From the NCBI RefSeq assembly GCF_008373765.1, contig NZ_VUJW01000003.1, forward strand, positions 744,001 to 808,000: DNA of 64,000 bases, written 5' to 3'. Origin of the DNA: Nocardioides antri (GTDB taxonomy: Bacteria; Actinomycetota; Actinomycetes; Propionibacteriales; Nocardioidaceae). The position numbers and the translations under genes are program-made. Each line of letters begins with the position of its first letter. Position 1 is the first letter of the stretch. The notes under the pieces were generated by a model. It ran no database searches, had not been told where the DNA came from, and saw only the letters and a list, made by a program, of their open reading frames with translations. Below are positions 1-8,481 of this stretch, in pieces.

Positions 1-794
1 ACCCCACGCCCCAGATGGTCTCGATCACCGGCTCGGTGGGCGCGGGCATGCAGGTCGCGCGGGCCGCGGCCGACGACGTGAAGCGCGTCCACCTCGAGCT
101 CGGCGGCAAGGCGCCCGTCATCGTCTTCGAGGACGCCGACGTCGAGGCCGCCGCCGAGGCGATCGCCCTCGCCGGCTACTTCAACGCCGGCCAGGACTGC
201 ACCGCCGCCACGCGCGTGCTCGTGTCGCCGCGCATCCACGACGAGTTCGTCGCGGCGCTCGCCGCCCAGGCGAAGGGCGCGCAGACGTCGTACGACAACG
301 GCCGGCACGACGAGGACGCGTTCGTGCCCCCCGTCAACAACGCGAACCAGTTCGAGCGGGTGCTCGACTTCCTCGACCAGGTCCCGGCGCACGCCGAGGT
401 CGTCGCCGGCGGCGGCCGCCAGGGCGACCGGGGCTTCTACGTCGCGCCGACCGTGATCGCCGGCCTCGAGCAGGAGGACACGCTGGTCCAGCAGGAGGTC
501 TTCGGCCCGGTCATCACCGTGCAGACCTTCGACAGCGAGGCCGAGGCGATCGCCAAGGCCAACGACGTGCCCTACGCGCTGGCCTCCTCGGTCTGGACCC
601 GCGACTTCGGCCGCGCCATGCGGATGTCGAGCAGCCTCGACTTCGGGTGCGTCTGGATCAACACGCACATCCCGCTCGTCGCGGAGATGCCGCACGGCGG
701 CTTCAAGCACTCGGGCTACGGCAAGGACCTGTCGATGTACGGCCTCGAGGACTACACGCGCATCAAGCACGTGATGGCGAACATCGAGGCCTGA
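1..794 (+). CDS. Gamma-aminobutyraldehyde-type aldehyde dehydrogenase (3' part)
   Basis: NAD(P)-dependent aldehyde dehydrogenase, cut by the window edge. The frame is open from base 3, so the true start lies upstream and roughly the C-terminal 260 residues are present of about 470-500 expected. Visible ALDH hallmarks are the catalytic Glu in LELGGKAP, the nucleophilic Cys in AGQDCTAATR, and a C-terminal block PHGGFKHSGYGKDLSMYGLE that is usual in the aminobutyraldehyde/betaine-aldehyde branch. It is followed 5 bases later by an APC permease and then by a class III aminotransferase, alanine dehydrogenase and a ureohydrolase, which favours oxidation of 4-aminobutyraldehyde to GABA. That substrate is inferred from context. 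The ALDH assignment itself is firm. Confidence 0.9.
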   Translation, partial: PTPQMVSITGSVGAGMQVARAAADDVKRVHLELGGKAPVIVFEDADVEAAAEAIALAGYFNAGQDCTAATRVLVSPRIHDEFVAALAAQAKGAQTSYDNGRHDEDAFVPPVNNANQFERVLDFLDQVPAHAEVVAGGGRQGDRGFYVAPTVIAGLEQEDTLVQQEVFGPVITVQTFDSEAEAIAKANDVPYALASSVWTRDFGRAMRMSSSLDFGCVWINTHIPLVAEMPHGGFKHSGYGKDLSMYGLEDYTRIKHVMANIEA

Positions 795-799
795 GAAAG

Positions 800-2185
800 A
801 TGACCATGGAGAAGACGCCAGCACTCAAGCGATCCCTCGGGCTCTGGGCGATCGTCGCCCTCGGGCTCGGGTACATGACCCCGACCGTCATGTTCGACAC
901 CTTCGGGATCGTGTCCGACCAGACCGACGGCGCCGTACCGACCGCCTACTTCGTCGCCCTCGTCGTCATGTTCTTCACGGCGATCAGCTACGGCCGGATG
1001 GTGCGGGTCTTCCCGTCGGCGGGATCGGCCTACACCTACACCCGGGAGACGATGCACCCTGGCCTCGGCTTCCTCGTGGGCTGGACGGCGATGCTCGACT
1101 ACCTGTTGCTGCCGCTGGTGAACGCGCTCATCATCCGGCTCTACATGACGTCGCTGTTCCCGGGCGTCCCCGGTTGGATCTGGGTGGTGCTGTTCGTCGC
1201 CGCGATCACCGCGCTCAACATCTGGAGCCTCAACACCACCTCGCGGCTCAACTCCGTCCTCGTCGTGTTCGAGGTCGTGCTCATCGCTGCGTTCCTCGTG
1301 CTCGCCGTGGTCGAGCTCTCGAAGGGCGTCGGCCAGGGCACCCTGGTCACCACCGAGCCGCTGTTCCACGCCGGCGTCGAGGTCTCAGCGGTGCTCACCG
1401 GCGCGACGATCGTCTGCTTCTCGTTCATCGGCTTCGACGCGATCACGATGTACACCGAGGAGGCCAAGGACACCCGCGACGTCCCCAAGGCGATCATGCT
1501 GACGCTGCTCATCGGCGGCGCGGTCTTCCTGGTGAGCAGCTTCGTGGCGCAGTCGGTCTTCCCGGACAACTCGCGGTTCGACCTGATCGACGACCCGCTG
1601 CCCGAGATGGCCCTGTTGGTGGGCGGCAAGCTGTTCCAGATCCTGTTCGTCTCCGCCGCGTTCGCCGCCACCGTGGCGTCCGGCCTCGCCTCGCACGCCA
1701 GCGTCTCCCGGCTGCTGCACGTGATGGGCCGCAACCGGGTCCTGCACCCCACCAAGGTGTTCAGCTACGTCCACCCGACCCGCCGCACCCCGGTGTACGC
1801 CGTGCTCTTCGTCGGCGTCGTCTCGCTGATGGCGATCACGCCGAGCCTCGAGCTGGTGGCGTCGATGATCAACTTCGGCGCGCTGGTCGCCTTCTCCTTC
1901 GTGAACCTGTCGGTCATCGCGTACTTCGTGGTGGGCCGACGCGAGTACCGCACCGGACGGGAGATCGCGGTCAACGTCGCGCTCCCCGTGGTCGGCTTCG
2001 CCATGACCGCGGTGCTGTGGAGCTTCCTGCACCGCGACGCCCTCCTCATGGGCCTGACGTGGACCGCGATCGGCGTGGTCTACGCCCTCGTCCTGCGCCG
2101 GATCTCCGGCCGGACCCTCTCCGAGTTCGAGCTCGACCTCGATGACGACCTCGACGACGACAACCTGATGGATGTGAACCGATGA
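800..2185 (+). CDS. APC-superfamily amino acid/polyamine permease
   Basis: Integral inner-membrane permease of about 461 residues with around 12 hydrophobic segments. The N-terminal segment GLGYMTPTVMFDTFGIV matches the APC-family first helix, which has an unwound glycine-rich substrate site, and SAGSAYTYTRETMHP follows in helix 3. The C-terminus is strongly acidic (LDLDDDLDDDNLMD). The start is taken at ATG 800, just after the dehydrogenase stop; ATG 806 is equally possible because it is better spaced from the AGAAAG at 794-799. The stop overlaps the aminotransferase start by 4 bases (ATGA at 2182-2185), which suggests translational coupling. Its position between polyamine-catabolic enzymes suggests uptake of putrescine, agmatine or a related amine, but the exact substrate cannot be read from the sequence. 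Confidence 0.9.
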   Translation: MTMEKTPALKRSLGLWAIVALGLGYMTPTVMFDTFGIVSDQTDGAVPTAYFVALVVMFFTAISYGRMVRVFPSAGSAYTYTRETMHPGLGFLVGWTAMLDYLLLPLVNALIIRLYMTSLFPGVPGWIWVVLFVAAITALNIWSLNTTSRLNSVLVVFEVVLIAAFLVLAVVELSKGVGQGTLVTTEPLFHAGVEVSAVLTGATIVCFSFIGFDAITMYTEEAKDTRDVPKAIMLTLLIGGAVFLVSSFVAQSVFPDNSRFDLIDDPLPEMALLVGGKLFQILFVSAAFAATVASGLASHASVSRLLHVMGRNRVLHPTKVFSYVHPTRRTPVYAVLFVGVVSLMAITPSLELVASMINFGALVAFSFVNLSVIAYFVVGRREYRTGREIAVNVALPVVGFAMTAVLWSFLHRDALLMGLTWTAIGVVYALVLRRISGRTLSEFELDLDDDLDDDNLMDVNR

Positions 2186-3549
2186 CCCGCGACGCCCGCC
2201 TCCAGCAGTCCGCCAAGGACCACCTCTGGATGCACTTCACCCGGCACTCGACGTACGACGAGCACGACGTCCCTGTGATCGTCCGCGGCGAGGGCGCCTA
2301 CATCTACGACAGCAACGGGAAGCGCTACCTCGATGCGCTGGCCGGCCTGTTCGTCAACCAGCTCGGCCACGGCCGGAAGGACCTGGTCGAGGCGGCCGCG
2401 AAGCAGGCCGGCGACCTGGCGTTCTTCCCGCTCTGGTCCTACGCCCACCCGACCGCGATCGAGCTCGCCGACAAGGTGGCGTCGTACGCTCCAGGCGACC
2501 TCAACCGGGTCTTCTTCACCTCCGGTGGCGGCGAGGCCGTCGAGTCCGCGTGGAAGCTGGCGAAGCAGTACTTCAAGCTGACCGGCCGGCCGATGAAGCA
2601 CAAGGTCATCAGCCGCGCGATCGCCTACCACGGCACCACCCAGGGCGCCCTCTCGATCACCGGCCTGCCCGGCCTGAAGGCGCCGTTCGAGCCGCTCGTC
2701 CCGTCGACGTTCCGGGTCCCGAACACGAACTTCTACCGGGCCCCGATCCACGAGGACGACCCGGAGGCGTTCGGCCGCTGGGCCGCCGACCAGATCGAGG
2801 TCGCGATCCTCAACGAGGGCGCGGAGACCGTCGCCGCGGTGTTCCTCGAGCCGGTGCAGAACGCCGGTGGCTGCTTCCCGCCCCCGCCGGGCTACTTCCA
2901 GCGGGTCCGCGAGATCTGCGACAAGTACGACGTACTGCTGGTCTCCGACGAGGTCATCTGCGCGTTCGGCCGGTTGGGCACGATGTTCGGCGCCGAGAAG
3001 TTCGACTACCAGCCCGACATCATCACCTGCGCCAAGGGCATCACCTCCGGCTACGCCCCGCTGGGCGCGATGATCGCCTCCGACAAGCTGTTCGAGCCGT
3101 TCGCCTCCGGCGACACGATGTTCGCCCACGGCTACACGTTCGGCGGCCACCCGGTCTCGACCGCGGTCGCGCTGGCGAACCTCAAGGCGTTCGAGGACGA
3201 GGGCGTGCTCGAGCACGTCCGCGCCAACGAGGAGGCCTTCCGGCTGACCCTCGACAAGCTCAGCAGCCTGCCGATCGTCGGCGACGTCCGCGGTGCCGGG
3301 TACTTCTACGGGATCGAGCTCGTTAAGGACAAGGCCACCAAGGAGACGTTCGACGACGACGAGTCGGAGCGCCTGCTGCGGGGCTTCCTCTCCAAGGCGC
3401 TGTACGACGCCGGCCTCTACTGCCGTGCCGACGACCGCGGCGACCCGGTGATCCAGCTGTCGCCGCCGCTGATCTGCGACCAGTCGCACTTCGACGAGAT
3501 CCACCAGGTCCTCGACTCGGTCCTGACCGAGGCCAGCGACCACCTCTGA
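2182..3549 (+). CDS. Class III PLP aminotransferase (putrescine/diamine-pyruvate type)
   Basis: PLP-dependent aminotransferase of 455 residues, a normal length for the omega-amino acid:pyruvate/putrescine branch of class III. Fold-type I landmarks are [15 protein letters not shown] (cofactor phosphate loop, about 113-127), AYHGTTQGA (about 148-156), the Asp of [15 protein letters not shown] (about 252-266), and the Schiff-base Lys in [13 protein letters not shown] (Lys285). The preceding permease overlaps it by 4 bases. Alanine dehydrogenase comes 35 bases downstream, which fits a pyruvate-accepting enzyme that makes alanine. Putrescine or a similar omega-amine as donor is an inference from the neighbouring aldehyde dehydrogenase and ureohydrolase; GABA or beta-alanine are alternatives. 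Confidence 0.9.
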   Translation: MTRDARLQQSAKDHLWMHFTRHSTYDEHDVPVIVRGEGAYIYDSNGKRYLDALAGLFVNQLGHGRKDLVEAAAKQAGDLAFFPLWSYAHPTAIELADKVASYAPGDLNRVFFTSGGGEAVESAWKLAKQYFKLTGRPMKHKVISRAIAYHGTTQGALSITGLPGLKAPFEPLVPSTFRVPNTNFYRAPIHEDDPEAFGRWAADQIEVAILNEGAETVAAVFLEPVQNAGGCFPPPPGYFQRVREICDKYDVLLVSDEVICAFGRLGTMFGAEKFDYQPDIITCAKGITSGYAPLGAMIASDKLFEPFASGDTMFAHGYTFGGHPVSTAVALANLKAFEDEGVLEHVRANEEAFRLTLDKLSSLPIVGDVRGAGYFYGIELVKDKATKETFDDDESERLLRGFLSKALYDAGLYCRADDRGDPVIQLSPPLICDQSHFDEIHQVLDSVLTEASDHL

Positions 3550-3584
3550 GCCCCCCACCTACAAGAAAGACGGAGTCACCTGCG

Positions 3585-4700
3585 ATGCGCATCGGCATCC
3601 CCAAGGAAGTCAAGAACCACGAGTACCGGGTCGCGATCACGCCTATCGGCGTGCATGAGCTGGTCGCCCACGGCCACGAGGTCGTCATCGAGACCGACGC
3701 CGGCCTCGGCTCGGGCATCCCGGACGCGGAGTACGTCGGCGCGGGCGCCAAGATCCTCGACACGGCTGACGACGTGTGGGGCACCGCCGAGATGATCCTC
3801 AAGGTCAAGGAGCCGATCACCGAGGAGTACCACCGGATGCGGGAGGGGCAGGTCCTGTTCACCTACCTGCACCTGGCTGCGGACAAGGCGCTGACCGAGG
3901 AGCTGATCGCCCGCAAGGTCACCGGCATCGCCTATGAGACCGTGCAGCTGCCCTCGGGTGGGCTGCCGCTGCTCTACCCGATGTCGGAGGTGGCGGGCTG
4001 TCTCGCGCCCCAGGTGGGGGCGCACTCGCTGCTCAAGGCCCAGGGCGGCCGGGGGGTGCTGCTCGGCGGCGTCGGTGGGGTCGCGAACGCGAAGGTGGTG
4101 GTGATCGGCGCCGGCGTCGCGGGGCAGAATGCGGCCAACATCGCGCTCGGGATGGGTGCGGACGTGACGTTGCTGGACACCGACCTGGACAAGCTGCGGA
4201 TGTCGTTCTGGCGCTACAACAACCGGGTGCACGGGCTGGCGTCGTCGAAGCTGGCGATCGAGGAGCAGGTCAAGCAGGCTGACCTGGTGATCGGCGCGGT
4301 GCTGATCCCCGGCGCGGCGGCGCCGAAGCTGGTGAGCAACGACCTGGTCGCGCAGATGAAGCCGGGCTCGGTGCTGGTCGACATCGCCGTCGACCAGGGT
4401 GGCTGCTTCGAGGACACCCGGCCCACCACGCACGCCGACCCGACGTACCCGGTGCACAACTCGATCTTCTACTGCGTGGCGAACATGCCCGGCGCGGTGC
4501 CGAACACCTCGACCTACGCGCTGACCAACGCGACCCTGCCCTATGCGGTCGCGCTGGCCGACAAGGGCTGGCAGCGTGCCTGCCGCGAGGACCACTCCCT
4601 TGCGCTCGGCCTCAACACCCACGCCGGCCAGCTCACCAACGCCCCCGTCGGCGAGGCCGTCGGCATCGGCGCGGTCTCCGTCGAGGAGGCGCTGGCGTGA
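3585..4700 (+). CDS. ald: Alanine dehydrogenase
   Basis: NAD-dependent L-alanine dehydrogenase, reversibly converting L-alanine to pyruvate, ammonia and NADH. The product has 371 residues, the typical family length. The start [20 protein letters not shown] is diagnostic. The catalytic Lys (Lys75, ILKVKEP) and His (His96, FTYLHLAAD) fall at the canonical positions, and the Rossmann glycine motif is present in [15 protein letters not shown] ribosome binding site (AAGAAAGACGGAG) lies upstream. Next to an amine:pyruvate aminotransferase it would regenerate pyruvate from the alanine formed and release ammonium. Its stop overlaps the GTG start of pdxS by 4 bases. Confidence 0.97.
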   Translation: MRIGIPKEVKNHEYRVAITPIGVHELVAHGHEVVIETDAGLGSGIPDAEYVGAGAKILDTADDVWGTAEMILKVKEPITEEYHRMREGQVLFTYLHLAADKALTEELIARKVTGIAYETVQLPSGGLPLLYPMSEVAGCLAPQVGAHSLLKAQGGRGVLLGGVGGVANAKVVVIGAGVAGQNAANIALGMGADVTLLDTDLDKLRMSFWRYNNRVHGLASSKLAIEEQVKQADLVIGAVLIPGAAAPKLVSNDLVAQMKPGSVLVDIAVDQGGCFEDTRPTTHADPTYPVHNSIFYCVANMPGAVPNTSTYALTNATLPYAVALADKGWQRACREDHSLALGLNTHAGQLTNAPVGEAVGIGAVSVEEALA

Positions 4701-5629
4701 CCATCGGTCTGCGGCCGAGTCCCGCCGGTCCGGCGGGCTCGGCCCCGGCGACGCTGGGCAGCACCCGGGTCAAGCGGGGCATGGCCGAGATGCTCAAGGG
4801 CGGGGTGATCATGGACGTGGTCACTCCCGAGCAGGCCAAGATCGCCGAGGACGCCGGCGCGGTCGCGGTGATGGCGTTGGAGCGGGTCCCGGCCGACATC
4901 CGGGCCCAGGGCGGCGTCTCGCGGATGAGCGATCCGGACATGATCGACTCGATCATCGAGACCGTCTCGATCCCGGTGATGGCCAAGGCCCGGATCGGGC
5001 ACTTCGCCGAGGCCCAGGTGCTGCAGTCCCTCGGGGTCGACTACGTCGATGAGTCCGAGGTCCTCACCCCGGCCGACTACACCAACCACATCGACAAGTG
5101 GGCCTTCACCGTCCCCTTCGTGTGCGGGGCCACCAACCTGGGCGAGGCGCTGCGCCGGATCACCGAGGGCGCGGCGATGATCCGCTCCAAGGGCGAGGCC
5201 GGCACCGGCGATGTGTCGAACGCGGTCACCCACATGCGCACCATCCGCGGTGAGATCCGCCGGCTCGGGGCGCTGGCCGACGACGAGCTGTACGTGGCGG
5301 CCAAGGAGCTCCAGGCGCCCTATGACCTGGTGGCCGAGGTCGCCCGCACCGGCAAGCTGCCGGTGGTGCTGTTCACCGCCGGTGGGATCGCCACCCCGGC
5401 CGACGCGGCGATGATGATGCAGCTCGGCGCCGAGGGCGTGTTCGTCGGCTCCGGGATCTTCAAGTCCGGCAACCCCGCCCAGCGGGCCGAGGCGATCGTG
5501 AAGGCCACCACCTTCCACGACGACCCCGACGTGGTCGCCAAGGTCTCCCGCGGACTCGGTGAGGCCATGGTCGGCATCAACGTCGAGGACATCCCCCAGC
5601 CCCACCGCCTCGCCGAGCGCGGCTGGTAG
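4697..5629 (+). CDS. pdxS: Pyridoxal 5'-phosphate synthase lyase subunit PdxS
   Basis: PLP synthase subunit (Pdx1/PdxS), a TIM barrel that joins ribose 5-phosphate, glyceraldehyde 3-phosphate and ammonia into PLP. Family blocks are clear: [37 protein letters not shown], the active-site Lys in [15 protein letters not shown], and the second Lys in [20 protein letters not shown]. At 310 residues it is about 10-15 longer than usual, because of a Pro/Ala-rich N-terminal stretch starting at GTG 4697, which overlaps the ald stop. No PdxT glutaminase lies in this window; pdxS and pdxT are more often adjacent. Here pdxS sits in a PLP-enzyme operon and directly after an ammonia-releasing enzyme. Confidence 0.95.
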   Translation: MTIGLRPSPAGPAGSAPATLGSTRVKRGMAEMLKGGVIMDVVTPEQAKIAEDAGAVAVMALERVPADIRAQGGVSRMSDPDMIDSIIETVSIPVMAKARIGHFAEAQVLQSLGVDYVDESEVLTPADYTNHIDKWAFTVPFVCGATNLGEALRRITEGAAMIRSKGEAGTGDVSNAVTHMRTIRGEIRRLGALADDELYVAAKELQAPYDLVAEVARTGKLPVVLFTAGGIATPADAAMMMQLGAEGVFVGSGIFKSGNPAQRAEAIVKATTFHDDPDVVAKVSRGLGEAMVGINVEDIPQPHRLAERGW

Positions 5630-5633
5630 TCCG

Positions 5634-6587
5634 GTGGTGCCGCCGATCGGCCCGGTCGACAGCGCCGTCGTACCCCGCTATGCCGGACCGGCGACCTTCG
5701 CCCGGCTCCCCCGGCTGGACGAGGTCGACCGCGCCGACATCGTGGTGGCCGGCGTGCCGTTCGACAGCGGTGTCTCCTACCGGCCGGGCGCACGGTTCGG
5801 GCCGGACCACATCCGCACCTCGAGCCGGCTGCTGCGTCCCTACCACCCGGCGCTCGACGTCTCCCCGTTCGCCGTCGCCCAGGTGGCGGACGGCGGGGAC
5901 ATCGCCGTCAACCCGTACGACATCGGCGCGGCGATCGAGACCGTGCACGCCGCCGCCCTCGACCTCACGACGGACGGCACCCGGCTGGTCACGCTCGGCG
6001 GCGACCACACGATCTCCCTCCCGCTGCTGCGAGCCGCCGCGGAGCGCCACGGCCCGGTGGCGCTCCTGCACTTCGACGCCCACCTCGACACCTGGGACAC
6101 CTACTTCGGCGCCGACTACACCCACGGCACGCCGTTCCGCCGGGCCGTCGAGGAGGGCATCCTCGACACCGAGGCCCTCTCCCACGTGGGGATCCGGGGT
6201 CCGCTGTACGGCAAGAAGGACCTCGAGGACGACCGCCGCTTCGGTTTCGGCATCGTCACCAGCGCCGACGTCTACCGCCAGGGCTCGGACGAGGTGGTCC
6301 ACCGGCTGCGCGACCGCATCGGCGACCGCCCCCTCTACGTCTCCATCGACATCGACGTCCTCGACCCGGCCCACGCGCCCGGCACCGGCACCCTCGAGGC
6401 CGGCGGCATGACCAGCCGCGAGCTCCTCGAGATCCTCCGCGGCCTCGCCGGCCTGAATCTGATCGGCGCGGACGTCGTCGAGGTCGCTCCGGCGTACGAC
6501 CACGCCGAGATCACCGGCGTCGCCGCCGCCCACCTCGCCTACGACCTGGTCTCCCTCCTCGCCCTCAACGCCGAGGAAACCTGCTAG
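5634..6587 (+). CDS. Agmatinase-family ureohydrolase
   Basis: Binuclear manganese ureohydrolase (arginase/agmatinase superfamily) of about 317 residues. All metal-ligand motifs are present: [20 protein letters not shown], and [17 protein letters not shown]. It is expected to hydrolyse a guanidino compound (agmatine, guanidinobutyrate or similar) to an amine or amino acid plus urea. The start is taken as GTG 5634, 4 bases after the pdxS stop; GTG 5637 is an alternative, and an in-frame ATG at 5559 would overlap pdxS by 71 bases. As the last gene of the cluster it could feed putrescine to the upstream aminotransferase. Agmatinase and guanidinobutyrase cannot be told apart by eye. Confidence 0.9.
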   Translation: MVPPIGPVDSAVVPRYAGPATFARLPRLDEVDRADIVVAGVPFDSGVSYRPGARFGPDHIRTSSRLLRPYHPALDVSPFAVAQVADGGDIAVNPYDIGAAIETVHAAALDLTTDGTRLVTLGGDHTISLPLLRAAAERHGPVALLHFDAHLDTWDTYFGADYTHGTPFRRAVEEGILDTEALSHVGIRGPLYGKKDLEDDRRFGFGIVTSADVYRQGSDEVVHRLRDRIGDRPLYVSIDIDVLDPAHAPGTGTLEAGGMTSRELLEILRGLAGLNLIGADVVEVAPAYDHAEITGVAAAHLAYDLVSLLALNAEETC

Positions 6588-6616
6588 TCCTCGGCCCACG
6601 ACGCCCGCGCGTCACC

Positions 6617-6718
6617 GGGCCATCAATGACCCTGTGGGTGCTGCCGAAGGTATTGACCTTCTGGCCCATGACCCGGCTCTAGGGCGCCCCGGGTAGGCGC
6701 GCAATGCGCCAGGGTCAT
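6617..6718. terminator. Cluster of inverted repeats between convergent genes (possible bidirectional terminator)
   Basis: The 171-base gap between the ureohydrolase (+) and the membrane gene (-) holds several inverted repeats. GGGCCA (6617-6622) pairs with TGGCCC (6662-6667). TCAATGACC (6623-6631) pairs imperfectly with GGTATTGA (6649-6656). GGCGC (6696-6700) pairs with GCGCC (6706-6710). ATGACCCT (6626-6633) pairs with AGGGTCAT (6711-6718). No T-run follows, which is usual for actinobacterial terminators. Function is inferred from the convergent position. Confidence 0.45.
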
Positions 6719-6758
6719 CCCGCCGGCGCGCACCCAGACCATGCAGGAGGCCGGTCGC

Positions 6759-7775
6759 CTAGGCAGGAGCGCCCGCCCGGCGCCATTCGCTACGTGTCGC
6801 GAGAATCCAAAAGATTATGAACAGGACGATCTCCCAGACCTCGACAGCGATGACCGCGTAAGGCACGTCGGCGGGGATGGCGATACAAGCGGCGACGATC
6901 CCTAGGGTCATCGCGATGACGATGAACCGGAATGCCGCCACGATCTTCCGCGGGTCGGCCGGGGCGTCCGCCGCTGTGCGCAGTCGCCCGGGGAACGCAT
7001 GGCTGGCAGCAGCAAACGCGAGGTTGAGCACGAGGAGACTGGCGGCGCCGAAATGGACGGCCGTGAACGCCCAGGTGCTCTCGTCTCCGGCGAGCGTCGT
7101 CACCACGACGAACAGAACTACCCCGGCGAGCACAATCTCGGCCACCCACGAGAGTCCGATGAGCACGTTCGCCAACCGTCCCTGTTCCGCCCAGCTGAAC
7201 CGCGTCCACTTGAAGAAGAGACTGTCCACGACGATGAATATGCCGACGACGACGACGAAGGTTCCGACCGCGATCCCGAGATTCTGCAGAAGGTCCGCGC
7301 TACCGACCGCCAGCGGCTCGCCTGCATCCTCAGCAGCGCTCGCCTCGTCGAGTAGGTCTGGAAAAGAGTTGGGCACTAGCGCAACGAAAAACGCGTTGAT
7401 ACCGGCGAAGTTGAGGGCATAGTCCTCCAGTTTCGACTCGCCTTTGTAGGCAACCAAGCAGATGCCGGATGCCATCAGGGCGCCGACGAAGACGTCGCGT
7501 AGGGGGCCACCGTAGTAGTCGCTGATGGAGTCGAAGACTTCGCCTCGCACCACCCAGACAACCGCCATCGCAAGGAGGAGCCAGACAGCGGGGAGGACCG
7601 CGATGACGCGCAGGTAGCGGTATGTCGAATGGACTCGCTCCTCCATGGGCTGGCTCACTTCATCCTCGATGGGCGGGGTCGTTTGATTCTCGATCGGAGG
7701 GGTCGCTGGCGCTTCGGGTGCGCCGTGGGATTGCTCCTCAACGGGCGGAGTAGGTCGCTCCTCATAGCTGGTCAT
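6759..7775 (-). CDS. Multi-pass membrane protein of unknown function with acidic repeat tail
   Basis: Not assigned to a named family. The 338-residue product begins with a cytosol-like region carrying four imperfect repeats (PPVEEQ, PPIENQ, PPIEDE, QPMEER) and is then followed by about seven or eight hydrophobic helices. The stretch ISDYYGGPLRDVFVGALMASG, LVAYKGESKLEDYALNFAG and VALVPNSFP resembles a widespread uncharacterised membrane family pattern (a YY..RD.FVG..G motif, then a glycine helix and a V.L.P box); this resemblance is from memory. The start ATG 7775 is fixed by a 4-base overlap with the stop of the small gene upstream. An in-frame start at 7886 is unlikely, as it would overlap that gene by more than 100 bases. 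Base composition is visibly lower in GC than its neighbours, suggesting acquisition. Confidence 0.75.
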   Translation of the reverse strand: MTSYEERPTPPVEEQSHGAPEAPATPPIENQTTPPIEDEVSQPMEERVHSTYRYLRVIAVLPAVWLLLAMAVVWVVRGEVFDSISDYYGGPLRDVFVGALMASGICLVAYKGESKLEDYALNFAGINAFFVALVPNSFPDLLDEASAAEDAGEPLAVGSADLLQNLGIAVGTFVVVVGIFIVVDSLFFKWTRFSWAEQGRLANVLIGLSWVAEIVLAGVVLFVVVTTLAGDESTWAFTAVHFGAASLLVLNLAFAAASHAFPGRLRTAADAPADPRKIVAAFRFIVIAMTLGIVAACIAIPADVPYAVIAVEVWEIVLFIIFWILATRSEWRRAGAPA

Positions 7776-8083
7776 TGAACATCCGAAGGCTTGACGTTGC
7801 CTTGCGCCTGTCTCCGGGCATCGATGCCTCCTTCGGCTCCAGCACGGATACCTAGCGCAGCAAGACCGGCGAGAATAGCCGCCCACAGGGCGTCGTCTTC
7901 GCGTTCCTCAACCTGCTTCTTGCACTCCGCGTAGCGAGCCTTCGCTTCCTTCCCTTTGCCTCGCTTGCAGTCATCGTCGATTTGAACCTGCGCGGTCGCG
8001 AACGTCGCCAGCGCAGTCCCGATCGCAAGCAAGGCGCCCCTGGTAACGGCTGACTTTGCTGTTGCTGATACCGAACCTGCCAT
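7772..8083 (-). CDS. Small membrane protein of unknown function
   Basis: A 103-residue protein with two hydrophobic segments (about residues 14-32, ALLAIGTALATFATAQV, and about 66-80, LWAAILAGLAALGI). They are separated by a charged, Lys/Glu-rich stretch with two cysteines (DDDCKRGKGKEAKARYAECKKQVEERED). ATG 8083 has a good ribosome binding site (AAGGAGACTCTG). Its stop overlaps the start of the larger membrane gene by 4 bases, so the two are probably translated together and may act as a pair. The first hydrophobic segment could be a signal peptide, which would place the cysteines outside the membrane. The region shares the lower GC of its partner. No function can be proposed. Confidence 0.65.
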   Translation of the reverse strand: MAGSVSATAKSAVTRGALLAIGTALATFATAQVQIDDDCKRGKGKEAKARYAECKKQVEEREDDALWAAILAGLAALGIRAGAEGGIDARRQAQGNVKPSDVQ

Positions 8084-8481
8084 CAGAGTCTCCTTGCGTC
8101 GGATATCTGTCCGAGAATGGCAAATTGAGCAGCTCGCCGCTGGAAAATGCGGAAAAGCGTGGGGACAAACTCTGGCAAAACTGTTATGGACTTCCTGAGT
8201 CCGGCGGTCCGCACGGTTCCGGCGAGCACGGGCTACAGCCTGGCGTCATTTCGGCCGCTCGCGTGCATGCTCGCCGCGAGGAGCGTGGCCCCGGGGCCAG
8301 ATCATTGACATTAGGGGCGACTCGCAAGCCAAGGCCACCCCAGGGCAAATATGTTGCCTTTTCAACCATCGTTGTGCCCGAGGCGAGTCTTCGGTAGGAC
8401 TAGGTCTTACGAGGCGCCCGGAGGTACTCGCTTACGCAGCCGAGTACTCCCGAGCGCTTCGTCCATTCCTGGGGCGGTCGG
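8084..8481. other. 398-base gene-poor stretch upstream of the membrane pair and downstream of ku
   Basis: No convincing gene is seen. A plus-strand open frame at 8056-8397 has no recognisable protein features. The stretch should hold the promoter of the membrane pair (minus strand) and the 3' end of the ku transcript. A TTGACA hexamer occurs at 8305-8310 on the plus strand without a matching -10 box. The composition is mixed and partly AT-rich. A hairpin near the ku side is listed separately. Confidence 0.5.
8420..8450 (-). terminator. Hairpin downstream of ku
   Basis: GTACTCG at 8424-8430 pairs perfectly with CGAGTAC at 8441-8447, and the flanking GG/CC bases extend the stem with one bulge. 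The loop is CTTACGCAGC. It lies 32-62 bases past the ku stop on the minus strand, where a terminator is expected. Confidence 0.45.

Noticed and set aside
2080-3558. Long minus-strand open frame over the aminotransferase gene
   Set aside because: Low-complexity Arg/Val/Asp/Gly composition, no recognisable fold, and the plus-strand gene has all PLP motifs.
8305-8310. TTGACA as a -35 promoter box on the plus strand
   Set aside because: No -10 match at 16-18 bases and no gene downstream on that strand before the ku stop.
8056-8397. 113-codon plus-strand open frame in the gap before ku
   Set aside because: No ribosome site, no hydrophobic or domain pattern, overlaps the start of the small membrane gene and looks like random sequence.
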